Shown: piece after piece, positions 1 to 10,908 of the stretch
Numbering within the stretch: position 1 is the first letter of the stretch
Layout of the letters: every line of letters starts with the position of its first letter
The notes under the pieces: generated by a model
Seen by the model: only the letters and a program-made list of their open reading frames with translations
What the model was told of the DNA's origin: nothing
The model's database searches: none
DNA from: Chlamydomonas sphaeroides
Taxonomy: Eukaryota; Chlorophyta; Chlorophyceae; Chlamydomonadales; Chlamydomonadaceae
Direction: 5' to 3'
DNA length: 64,000 nt
NCBI GenBank assembly: GCA_001662425.1
Contig: BDDC01000395.1
Location: 1,467 to 65,466, forward strand
Program-made: the position numbers and the translations under genes

Positions 1-502
1 CACCCACTGCACGCAGATGAATGCGGTGTACATGTCGCTGTGCTCGTCCTCGGTCTCCTGGGTCGCCTCCAGCAGCGCGGGGTAGTTAAACGTCAGCAGT
101 AGCGCAGATATGACCGCCTTGTTGGTCACGTTCTGGCTGAGCAGCTGGCTAAACCACGAGGGGCCGTGGCGCAGCACCGCGACCTGCGATGCGGGCGGGC
201 GGGGCGCGACACACGCAAGGGGGTGTTTTGAAGGTCGCTGACCCCGCGACAGCCCATCGAGCAGCCAAGCTTCTTCTACGAATACCCCTATGCAAGAGCG
301 GCGCACCTCCCAGTGCTTGGCGTCTGCGCCATATTTTTCGTGTAACGATGGGCCACCTTCCAGCGCGGCCCGCATGAGTCGCCATTGCACTACATCTGGA
401 AGCTCGTTGAGTATAGAGTCAACCGGGAACCGAGCTTTCTCAAGTTCCGCGGCGTCCCATGTCAGCCCGGTCAGCGCGGTTGGTGCTGGGCTGACGGTAT
501 TT
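1..502 (-). CDS. Partial protein of unknown function, two exons at the left edge
   Basis: Two exons join in phase on the minus strand: 307-502 (acceptor CAG before 502, donor GTGCGC after 307) and 1-183 (acceptor GCATCGCAG). Together they encode about 126 residues that read smoothly, including ELPDVVQWRLMRAALEGG, HGPSWFSQLLSQNVTNKA and a hydrophobic stretch VISALLLTFNYPALLEA that may be a membrane segment, followed by an acidic loop and FICVQWV, where the window ends. The 3' part lies outside the window. The 5' exon or exons should lie above 503 but I could not place them. I do not recognise the family; an algal membrane protein is a guess. The gene runs in the same direction as NCBP1, whose stop lies about 1.2 kb upstream. 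Confidence 0.6.
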
Positions 503-1681
503 CTGTCAGGCCCGCGTAAACGAAGGCCGAGCATTATTCGCGGTACATTAAAGAGAACTGGTGGTCTGACTGCAATTTTACCCCGCTGGGGCTACGCTCG
601 CGCAAACCCAAAACCCATGCCGTACACGGGTGGGGCCTCTTGTGGGGCAGGGTGAGGAGACGCAGGTACAGGGGAATGGGCTGTGGGTCCGTGCAGGTCC
701 TCCAAGGTTTAGGTGGGATGCGCGGGTACAAGGGAAACGGGCTGTGATGGGGCCGTGCAGGTCATCCCAGCTGCGGGCTCTGAGCTAGCCGCGCTGCCTT
801 CGCGTACTTTCGCTTGTTTTGTCGCCGCAAGCATCACGACGGTGCCGCTTGTGGGCCGCCAGCAGCAGGGAGCCGGCCGCCAGCGGGCACCTTGCCTTGC
901 CCTCGCCTGCAGCGCATCAAGGGCAAGTTGCGGTACAACCGCAAACACGAGGCCACGCCACTGCGTCAGGGCACGGTTTGGCGCCACCCCAACTGGATGG
1001 AGCCCCCAGCTGCATCAGCGCCTCCGCGTTCTGTGCGTAGCGGAAAGACAGCGCGAAGGCCAGAGCGTGGGTTCGCACCGAACACGGGCGGCAGGGCCTG
1101 CATGTCAAACGGGCTTGTTTCGTAAGCCAGCCTGGCGGCGCCAGCGGCGCCGACCCTGGGCTACGGCCTGCATCCAGGCAGGTGGCATCGCGGAGCGGCA
1201 GCACGTCCTGACGGCCCTTGTGCACCTAACGCCACGCGAAGAGGAGCGGCCCAGGCTCCCACGGTGTTGCAGAGCCCAGCTGCCACACGTTTGACAAACA
1301 ACGAAGCGGCTCGCAGCTAGGGTGCACTACAGTGGCGCGGCGCAGCGCTGGTCGAGGACGGAGATGCGGTGAGAGCACCCGCACCGGCTTGACATGGCCT
1401 GATGACCTATGACGCCGCCGGCCACGCGCTTGCCCCCGCGCCTGCGTGCACGCCACACGCGCAGGAGCAAGCGAGCGCGACAACTTCCACAGCTAAGCGA
1501 GGATGGAGCGCAGCGTTGCCGCATCGTGCCTGGCAACTGGCCTCTCAAGCTCCCGCGCCGTCCTTGTCCCTGAACGGAACCCATGCAACCACCGCGCCTC
1601 CGCGACGCCCACCACGACCCACACCAGCACGCCCTGTCCGGGCCGACCCAGCCCCCGCGACCACGCACAGTGCCGTGCCCC
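503..1681. other. Gap between NCBP1 and the left-edge gene
   Basis: This stretch should hold the 3' untranslated region of NCBP1 and the promoter plus first exon of the left-edge gene. Open frames exist on both strands but none shows a recognisable protein or a splice chain. No clear polyadenylation signal was seen for NCBP1. Confidence 0.4.
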
Positions 1682-4600
1682 TCACAGCCCCAGCTGCGCC
1701 CCCAGCTGGCCCGCCACGGCCTGCACGAAGGCCTCGGGCGGAGGGCCCCCCAGCGCCGCCTCCTGCGCCGACAGCTCCTCCCGCAGCCGGCCGCTCTCCA
1801 CCAGCGCTGCCGACGGCTCCGCGTAGCGCCGCAGGCAGGTGCGCAGCCACGCCGCCAGCAGCGCCGCCGCCGACTCGGCGCGCGCCGCCGACTCGTCGTC
1901 CATGGCGGCCGCGGCGTCGGCCGCGGCGCGGTTCAGCAGCCGCACGAAGCCCAGGTACATCTGGCGCGGGGGGAGGGAGCGCGTAGCATCAGCCAAAGCG
2001 TCGTCGGATCGCATCGTTTCATGACGCGGGTCGTTGCGATAAGGGAAGAGGACGAGAGGTTGCAACGCACCAGCCATGGCGGCGCGTGTCGTGTCACGTG
2101 GCTGGTTGCCGCGGGCCTGCGCGCTGCGCAGGCGCCCATGCGCAGCTGGCCCCAGCCCTAGCCCCATGCCCTCGCAACCCAAGCCCCCACCACCACCGCA
2201 CCAGCCGCAGCGCGGCACCTCCGTGGCCCCTCCCCCGCCCCTCCCCTCACAGCCGCACCAGCAGCAGCGCGTCCTGCGCCAGCGCGCTGCTCCGCTCCAG
2301 GCGGCTCCTCACGACCTCCAGGCAGCGGCCCGCCTGCTCCACCTGGTGGGGGCATACCGTGAAAGTAGCGAACTAGTCAGTCACATACCGAACCAGAAGC
2401 TCGGGCCAAACGCTGTTGGGGGCAGGCAAACCAAGGGCGCCGCAGCAGCGCGGGTGGGTGCGGGGCCAGGGCCGCAGGGCAAAGCACACTGCACCGACCA
2501 CGGCGACCGCGACCGCGATCGCGACGCAGTCACTTGGGGCTCAGCCGCCTGCGGCTGCAGAGCACGAGCGCAGTGCTCCCAGAACTTGAGATGAGGCCGC
2601 ATAAGGGCCTAGCGCCGCGCTCGTCAGGGCAGGGCTGTTGCACGATCCCATACCGCCTGTCTGCCCGCCCGCCCGCCCGCCCACCTGCGCGGCCACGTCG
2701 CGCTCCCGCTGCACCAGGCCGGGCGCGCCCGACGCCGCCGAGGCCACGACGCCCTGGTGCACGGTCTGCAAGCGTGGCGCGGGAGGGAGGACGTGCAGCG
2801 GAGGGCAGCGGCGGACACGTCACGACAGGCCCGACATCAACAAGACTGCCAGCTAGAGTGGCCTGCGCGCCATGGCCTCTCGTGCACGCATCGGGGCGCC
2901 ACGGGGCCGGCGGCAGCCACCCGCCCCAGCTGCAAGGGCCAGCTGCAAGGGCCGGCGGGCGCCGCATGCCCCACGGCCGCCTGCGCTGCCGCGGCCGCAG
3001 CTCGTCCCGTGACCCCTCAGCCCATCGCCCCCACGCAAGCCGCCCCCAGGCGCACCGCTTGCAGGCCAGCCGGCCGCACCCCGCCCCCACGCAACCCGCA
3101 CCCGCACCCAGGCGCAAGGCGAGCCAGCCGCCCCTGCGCACCGCCCCTCCCGCCCCGAGCCGCCCCCAGCCGCCCCTGCGCACAGCCCCTCCCGCCCCCA
3201 GCAGCCCCCAGCCGCCCCAGCGCACCGCCCCTCCCGCCCCCAGCAGCCCCCAGCCGCAACGCCCGCACCTGCAGATTGGTGAGCCTCTTGTCCCACTCCG
3301 CCACCTCGCCTGGCAGCTCCTGCGGCAGCCGCACCAGTCGGTCCATGACGTGCAGCAGCACCTCCCAGCCGCCCGCGCACAGCACCGGCTCGCCGAAGTT
3401 GCTGCGGCGGGGCAGGAGGCAGGCAGGCAGGCAGGTGAGCGGAGGAGCAGCGGCGGGGGCAGCGGATGTGGAGCAGGAGCGGCGGGGCAGGCGGCAGGCA
3501 GGCGGGCGGAGGAGCGGCGGGGGCAGCGGGGTGTTGAGGGGCACAGGGCCACGGCCAGCGGTGGGAGCAGCTGGGAGGCCCTTCAGCACGTCGACCGAGC
3601 CCAGCGTCAGCGCCGCGCATGGGCAAGCTGTTGGGTGCCCGCACAGGCACTAGCCAGGATGAGCCATGCGGCGCCCCTCCTGCGCACCTGAGCACGCTCA
3701 AGGGCGCCGCCGCCTCGCCGCCAGCCTCCTCCTCCTCGTCCTCCTCCTCCTCGGCGGCGCGCGGCTCGGCGCCCTCCTCCTCGGGGCCCTGCTCGCCGGC
3801 GGCGCCGGCGCCGCCCCGGCGGCGGCCGCCGCGCCGCTTGGGTGGCGGTGGCGTGTCCGCAAAGAGCGCGGCCACCAGCGACGGCCCCTCCAGGGCGTGC
3901 AGCGCCAGCATGCGGTCCACCACCAGCAGCACGCGCTGCGGCTCGCCGCCGTGGTACACACGCACCACCTGGCATGCGGCCGAGGAGGGAGAGGGAGACG
4001 ATGGGGTAGCGGTGGGAGGGAGGAAGGTATGTCACGGGGTGAAGAGGGAGAGCGGCGGAGAGGGGGCCGCCAGGGTGGTACAGCCGCACCGCCTGTCGAG
4101 GGTTGGAGGGGGGGGGAGAGGGACAGCAACGGTGCCGGCAGGGCGCAGGGCGGAGGTTGCGATCGCCCGAGGTGCCGCATCGCCAGGAGCCGGGAGGGGA
4201 AGGCCCCATGCCACGCAGCGTCCGCCGCGGTACCCTACCCATCAGCGGGCTTGCTACCCGCTGGGATGTTCCTGTTTCTGACCGCATGACTGACGTGCGG
4301 CTGTGGCAGCTTGACGCCGTACGCTGCCGCCAGCCCAGCCCAGCCCAGAGCCCCCCAAGCGCCCACCTGCACCATGGCCACCTGGCCCGGGCTGGCGCCC
4401 ATGGCCGCCGCCGCCGCCTCCCAGGAGCCCGGCGGCAGCGCATCCATGGCCGCCGCGTCGGCGTCCGCCTCCGCCACCAGCTGCCGCACCGCCTCGGCGT
4501 AGCGGTCCACCGCCACGTGCATGTGGGAGGGCGACTTGACGCCCAGGGCCACCAGCAGCGTGGCCAGCACCTGAGGGAGGCGAGGGGCAGGGCAGGGCAG

Positions 4601-7600
4601 CGCGAGGCGAGGTGGCGTGCGGAGGATGTCGTGTCCGTTTGCCGTTGGTTCCGGTCTCCCCGTGCTGCTGTGGCGAGGCGGGCGCGCGCCTGCCGACCCC
4701 CGCCCCCGGCCCCGGTCCCTCACCCGGCCGAGCGTTTCCCCCGTGCCCCGCGGTGGCCCCTCCCATGTGGCGCCGCACCTTGGCGCCCGCCAGCGGCCCC
4801 TCCTCCGCCAGCATGCTCCTGCCCGGGCCGTGCATCCACTCCACGACCTTGCCGCTCCACAGCGACGCCACCTGCTCGGGCCGCAGGTTCCGCGCCTTGG
4901 CGGTCGCTGCCACCTGGCATGGTAGAGGGAGGGAGGAGAGGGCGGAGGGGCCGAGGCTGAGGCCTTGTATTCTCGATCCAAGTCGCACACGGGCACACCA
5001 GCCTGCTCAACACATACGAACAGATAAAACCCATCAAGCCAATGCGAAGCAATGCTGTGGCTCTGGCGACCCCAGCCCCGCACCTGGTTGGTCTGCTGCC
5101 GGCACCAAGCCACCAGCCGCGCAGCGGTCTCCGCCACCGCATCGCCCGCCCAGGCCGCGCCCGGGTCAGGCCGGCCGCCGGGCTCGCCGCCGGCCTGCCC
5201 GCCGCCGGCGTCGGCGCCGTCGTCGATCTGCATGGCCTGCGGGTGGGTTGGGGTCGTCGTGCAAGGCAATCACATGCCCGTTCGTTTCGATTCACGGAGG
5301 GTGACACGTGCATATCACGTGCCGCGTGCGACTACTGTGCAGAACGTGACCGATGACCGGCAGATCGAGCGCCCCCATGCGGCACCTGCGGCTGGTCCTG
5401 CGCCTCCTCCAGCAGGTCGGGATCCGCCTCGTCACGCGCCCGCCGGTCGCGGCCGCGCTGCTGCTGCTGCTGTTGCGGCGGCGGCGGCGGCATGGCGGGC
5501 CCCGGCTGGTGGTGCGGCAGGTTGCCGGGCAGCGGCGGGCCCACGGTGGCGGGCGGAGGGCCGAGCAGCTCCTGGAAGGCTGGCGGCAGCGACTGCGGGG
5601 CACAGGGCGCAGCCCGAAGGGGCAGCGCGCGTGTTGAGGAGGCGCGTTGTGCACTGCAGCCCTCATCAGCTATCACCGCGGGCTACAAGGAAACCTACCG
5701 CCGCCGTCATCAATTCTAAAAACGCACAAAACCCGATGACCTCGGCGAAACCTGAAACCCACCTTGAACACCACGCCGTAGTCGGCCAGCCGAAGCAGGC
5801 GGTGCAGCACCACCGCCACGAAGCAGCGCTGCGGGTCGTGGGGCGGGCGCTCCGCTACCCAGGCCCAGCGGTCCCAGGGCCACTGGTAGGAGAAGGACGA
5901 CAGGTGGTACGACAGCCAGGAGCCCAGGCGGTTGCGCAGCTCGGGATCCAGGTACGGCATGCAGCCGAACAGCTCGCGCACGCAGGAAGACAGCGCGCGG
6001 GCAAACTGGAAGTGCGGCACCTGCACGCGCAGGAGAGCGAGCGGGGCAGGAGGAGCGGGCGTGTGGCGCGTGATCCTTGTCGAGGAGCGCGGAGGCAGCC
6101 GGCGTCGCTGCGCGCCTCGAGAGTCGGAGGCGTAACTGGCAAAGCGCTACTTCTGCCGCCTCCTTCGGCGCAACATGAGGGCCGCCTCCGCCCAGCCCAA
6201 GGCCCAGCGCACAACCTCGCAGCGCTCTTCCAGAACGCCTCCGTCTCACACGCTGCAAGGGCCCCACGACCCGCAGCACACATGGCCGCTGCTGCGCTTC
6301 CTGCGCCCCCCGCCGCACCTTGCACAAGTCCACCAGCAGCGTGCAGTAGGCCGAGTGGCTGAGCACGGTGCCCGGCAGCCGCAGCATCTGGCTGAACAGC
6401 GCCTCGGCCACAAAGTTGCGCACCGTGGCGCCCCGCTGCGGCCCGAACACGGAGGCCAGGTGGTGCGGCAGCGCGCCCGACAGCGTCAGCACGCAGGCGG
6501 TCCTGGCGGGGGCGGAGGGGTGAACAGGGAGATCCAGGCGGGCAGCGGGCGGGGAAGGCAGCGTGGCAGGTTGGGTTCGGATACGTGTGTCCAGGCTCGA
6601 GGAAGCACTGCCCCAAACTCCGGGCCACAGGCCCGGGCCTGCACCGCTGCGGCGCAAGGCCGCCGGCGCGTGCGGCGTCTGCTCCACGCCCCCCTTGACC
6701 ACGACCGCCAGCCGCACCACTGCCGGCGCAACACGCTCCTTGGCTTGCCGCGCGCTGCTTGCAACCTTGCAACTGCACGCATGTATGCATAGCTCCACGC
6801 CGCACCGGCACGCCGCACCTGTCGCTGCTGAAGGCCACCAGCGTGTCCAGCACGTACTCCTCCACCACGATGCGCTCCACCGCCGGCAGGTCGCCCTCCA
6901 GGTACTCGCGCGACAGCAGCCGGACGCCGCCGCGTGGCGGGTACAGCCCCCGCACGCAGGCCGCCACGGAGGCGGGCGGCTGCGAGGCGTCCACGCCTGT
7001 GGCAGGGCAGGGGGTGGGGATGGGAGTCGTGGTGGCTAGACAAGGTGAATTGGCAGGAGGGGGCGGAGGGCGCGGAGCAGGGCCATTGAGGGTTTTGAGG
7101 CACGCGCGCACGGCGCGTGCCGGGCGCCGCTGGGGCTGCGCTGGGAGCCGCTGATACGGGGCTGGGAGCGGCTGTGGGGCGCGGGAGGGGGTGAGTCCAG
7201 AGGTGCGGAAGCCTGCGGCACGCCATTTATGTGCCCCCGTTGGCGGGGCAGGCCACGGCGCTGCCTCCTGGCGTGCAGCCTTACCCGGCGGCCAGTGCGG
7301 CACCTCGAGCGCCTGCAGGCCCTCCAGTGCGGCCGCCGCCGCCAGCTTCTCCAGGTAGGGCGTGTGCGGGTTGGGCAGCACCTGGCAGCGGGCAGGACAG
7401 GGCAGGGGGCAGGGCAGGGGGCAGGGCAGGGGGCAGGGGGCAGGGCAAGGGGCAGGGGGCAGGGCAGGGGGCAGGGCAGGGGGCAGGGCAAGGGGCAGGG
7501 GGCGGGGCAAGGGGCAGCACGCCGTTGGAAAGGGCCCCGCGAGGAAGGGGCCAGCGTGCAGGTCGTTACCAATCCCCGGGAGTGCCCCACAGCCTGCAGC

Positions 7601-9796
7601 CGCCGCGCTGCTGGCGCCCCAGTCAACCGCCCATGTGCGGCTGTGCTGCCGGCGCCCCAGCCGCCCGGCCCCGCACGCCACCGCCCCACCTGCACCTCCC
7701 ACGCGTTGTCGCGCAGCTCGCAGATTGCGGACCACAGCTCCCCCAGGAACGAGGCGCCGCCGCTGTCCGACCTGCGAGCGACCGCGCCACACCGCGATGC
7801 ACGGGGCCGCCTCAGGGCCGCACCGGTACGGTGCACGATGCAGGCCACACCTGCGCTTGACGGCCGCGGCTGCGTGCCCCCTCGCCCAGCCTGACCACCA
7901 GCGGTGCGCATGCGTGTGTGCCGCACGCCTGGCACCCCAACGGACCCCACGCGCCACCCAAACCCAGCAGCCGCCCAGCTGCTGCACATTGCCCTCCACC
8001 CGCCGTACCCGCAGCCCGGCCCCAACCGCCACGACCCAACCGACCCAACCGCCACGGCCCAACCGCCAACCGCCCACCTGGCGGCGAGGTCCTCCTCGCT
8101 GCGTGCGCCCATCATGGGCCGCAGCCCCTCGTCCACGGCCACCGGCCGCGCGTCCATGTACGCCTCCACGCGCGCCAGCAGCCCCGCCAGCCCCACCTCG
8201 TCGCCGCCCTCGCCGCCGGCCTCGCCCGCCGCCGCCGCCAGGTCGCGGCCGCACCAAGGCAGCGCCAGCAGCGCGCTTGCGACCAGGTAGTCCGACCACG
8301 GCTGCACCGCCGCGCCAGTGGCGCCGGCGGCGGCCGCGGCGCCGCCGCCCACGTCGTCGTCGGCGGCTGGCGCCGACGGCGCCGCCTCGGCGGCGGCGGC
8401 GGCCGCCGCCGCCAGGCCAGCGGAGGCGGCGTCGACGAGCGCCACCAGGGCGTCGACGATCCAGCCGGCGGGGACGACGTTGACGGCGTGCAGCGCCGCC
8501 AGGAAGCGGACCAGCTGCTTGGCGCGGTGGAGCCGCGGCTCGGGCGAGGCCAGCAGCGTGTTGAGCTCGGCGATGATGGCCGAGGTCACGCGACGGCTGA
8601 AGTCGGGGCGCTCCGAGTTGAGGATGCCTGGCCGGCGGCGGAGGGATGGGGTTCAGGCTGGGCCGAGGCCGGAAAGCGGCAGGGGCCGCAGCGACCGGAG
8701 TGCGCTTGTCCATGCCCAGCCGCCTCGCCGCCCGCATGCCGCGGGCCAAGGGCCGGCCCCGCCGCGCCCCGCCCATCCCAGCACCCTGCTCTGCCCAGTC
8801 GGCCCGCCCTACCCAGCAGCAGGGCGTAGTGCTGGGTCTTGAAGGACACCTCAACCGCCGCCTCGACCAGCAGGGTCGTGGTGTTGTCGCCGCCGTGCTC
8901 CAGGTCGCGGCGGCAGCTCTTGAGCAGGTCGTCGAAGAAGCGCTCGTCCGTCCACGTGTCGCGGGCACCGTTCTGGTGAGGGGTTTGGGGGTAGGGTCGG
9001 GGGTTGGGTTAGAGGTGCGATGTTGGGGTGGCGGTCATGGCAACACCTAGGCAGCGTGCGGGCCCCGGCATCGGCCGGCCCGACCGCCCCACCCCAGGGC
9101 AGCCACAGCGCCAGAGCGGCCAGCAGCCCTGCCCCAGAGGAGCATCGCCTCCTGCAGTCCTGCCCCAGCCCTGACCATCACACCAAAGAGCGGCCAGATC
9201 CCTGCCCCAATCAGCGAGGGCCAGCCCAACGGCCTCCTGCCGGCTCGCGGCCCGGGGCCTGCGGCCTGCCGCCTGCGCTCCCGCCTCCCAGCGGCCCTTG
9301 CGCAAACAGCAGAAGCCGCTGCAGCCGCAGGCACTGGCCGCAGGCCCCGCCCGCAGGCCCCGCCCGCAGGCCCCGCCCGCAGGCCCCGCCCGCAGGCCCC
9401 GCCCGCAGGCCCTGCCCGCGGTCATTGACAGCAGCCTCGCTGCCCTCTCACCGTGTTGCGGTCGCACACGCCGATGAGCTTGGCGACTAGCACGTGCTGC
9501 GGGCTCAGGCGCGGCGGCCCCTCGGGCACCTCGTCGCGGCCACGCTTGTTGCCTCCGATGTAGCTGCGCTGGTAACCGCTGCCGCCGCGGCCGCCCTCCA
9601 TGCCGCCACGGAAGCCGCCTCCACCGCCTCCGCCACGGCCGCGGCCGCCTCCTCCGCCGCCGCGGCCCTCGCCGCCGCCGTGCCAGCCGCGACCGCCGCG
9701 ACCGCCACCCCGGTCCTGGTGGCCCCCGCCGAAGCCGCGCCCTCCGCCTCCGCCGCCCCCGCGGTAGCCGCGGTCATGGTATTGACGGTCGCCCAT
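1682..9796 (-). CDS. NCBP1: Nuclear cap-binding protein subunit 1 (CBP80)
   Basis: Large subunit of the nuclear cap-binding complex, which with NCBP2/CBP20 binds the m7G cap of nascent RNA and acts in splicing, export and 3' processing. Seventeen exons join in phase: 9452-9796, 8813-8972, 8078-8627, 7690-7771, 7285-7381, 6819-6996, 6319-6502, 5763-6020, 5386-5592, 5084-5236, 4779-4913, 4367-4570, 3688-3968, 3269-3401, 2685-2765, 2259-2342, 1682-1960; predicted length 1136 residues, against roughly 800-850 in animals and plants. Family landmarks are the N-terminal MIF4G-like repeat (RAKQLVRFLAALHAVNVV, SALLALPWCGRDL), the middle segment (RIVVEEYVLDTLVAFSSD, SQMLRLPGTVLSHSAYCTLL) and LGSWLSYHLSSFSYQWPWDRW. 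The extra length is a Gly/Arg-rich N-terminus (about residues 10-85), alanine runs in exon 3, a proline/glutamine linker in exon 9 and an acidic run in exon 13. The donor of exon 4 could instead be at 7696. Confidence 0.93.
3125..3250. repeat. Tandem repeat, 42-bp unit, three copies, in an NCBP1 intron
   Basis: Three nearly identical 42-bp units, each starting CAGCCGCCCC, differ at a few positions only. The array lies in the intron between the exons at 3269-3401 and 2685-2765, about 18 bases past the donor. Confidence 0.9.
7388..7515. repeat. GGGCAGG-type tandem repeat in an NCBP1 intron
   Basis: About 130 bases made almost only of GGCAGGG and GGGGCAGG units, with no T on the plus strand. 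On the transcribed (minus-sense) RNA this is a C-rich tract; the DNA plus strand has many G-runs able in principle to form quadruplexes. It lies in the intron 7382-7689. Confidence 0.85.
9341..9418. repeat. Tandem repeat, 13-bp unit, six copies, in the first NCBP1 intron
   Basis: Six consecutive copies of CAGGCCCCGCCCG, the last with one C-to-T change. The array sits about 30 bases from the exon 1 donor of NCBP1. Confidence 0.9.
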
Positions 9797-10908
9797 GGAG
9801 CGTGCGCCGCAAGCTGCTCGCGATGCGAGGGCGAGATGTGCTCAGCACGAGGGGGCTGCTTAGCTTCAAAGCACGTACAGTGTCGCTATTAGGCGGAAGG
9901 AGCTGTCGAACTGCGCATGCTGGGCCTAGTGCTTTGGGCGGCCTAGCGATCTTCCTCGCGGGCTGTGCACGCTTGCGACCAAGGCGCAAAGTTGTAGGGG
10001 CGTTGTAAGATAGCCTTGAAATATGTTGAATGACGCTGTGTGTTTGGTTTACAAGACGGCAGTTTGCCGCCGAAACGCAGGTAGATAGAGGACGCGCTGG
10101 AGCTAGCACGGCGTACACTAGTAACTATGTGCCAAGCAACGTCAGGTTTGGCGGCGCATGCGAGGGCCCAACCACGCTGGATCAATACACGCTGGCAAGT
10201 CCCCTCGGGTCCCCTCCGCCCCGACCCCGCCAAACGCATCTGAGACCAGGTCCACTGCCAGATAACTTGAATGCCATCAGCGTTTAGCGGGCAGGCCCGC
10301 ACATGTCAGTGTGTGAAGGCATGTAGCAAAACGTAAGGAGGCCCAAGCTTGCAGCGGGGAAAATCAGGAAGGCCACTTTCATGTGCAACGTACACCTTGA
10401 CCCACGTGGAATAATAGTGGCGGGTTGTATGGGCCTCTGCAGGACCGGAGAGGCCGGCCTCCTGAGCAGGGCGGCAGGGCGTGGGCACAGGTAGGCAGGG
10501 CCTGGCCAGGCCCACTCCCCGCGTCGTCCCCGGCAGCCGACGTCGGTCGTCAGCCTCGTGACTGCAACACGGTTGCAGGCCGTCCCTGGCCAGCTGCTAC
10601 TCAATATCAGCATTTCTGACTTGTGCTGCGGTGGCGGCCTTGTGGGTTCAGTCCCCTGGCGCACTGCGGCATCCCGCGTTGCGACCCCGTACAAACGCGC
10701 AAAACGCGTCGAATTTTGGCGCGAGCTCGCCGCTACGCATTGACGGTCACCGCCAATGTCCCTTGCTACTACACGCAATGTTTCGTGCCTTCTTCGCTAT
10801 GGACTAAAGCTTCTATACAAACGCCTTCCGATTTGACAAGCTCGTCCACGACCGGTTGCGTACGCGCTGGTCACACGACGTGACTTCTGCTTGGGAAGTT
10901 CGGCTGCC
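9797..10908. promoter_or_regulatory. Divergent promoter region between NCBP1 and the disordered-protein gene
   Basis: The two genes start about 1.1 kb apart and point away from each other, so both promoters should lie here. I saw no TATA box at a convincing distance from either start and no recognisable gene; base composition is less GC-rich than in the flanking coding regions. Confidence 0.5.

Noticed and set aside
2534..3691. Plus-strand open frame of 385 codons, Pro/Arg-rich
   Set aside because: Runs through NCBP1 introns and the 42-bp repeat; no family, no splice context of its own.
5855..8968. Minus-strand open frame of 1037 codons
   Set aside because: It is a different frame over NCBP1 exons and introns, full of Arg/Gly runs; the NCBP1 exon chain explains the region.
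10030..10287. Plus-strand frame of 85 codons between NCBP1 and the next gene
   Set aside because: No family, no good start context and no splice continuation; left as part of the divergent promoter region.
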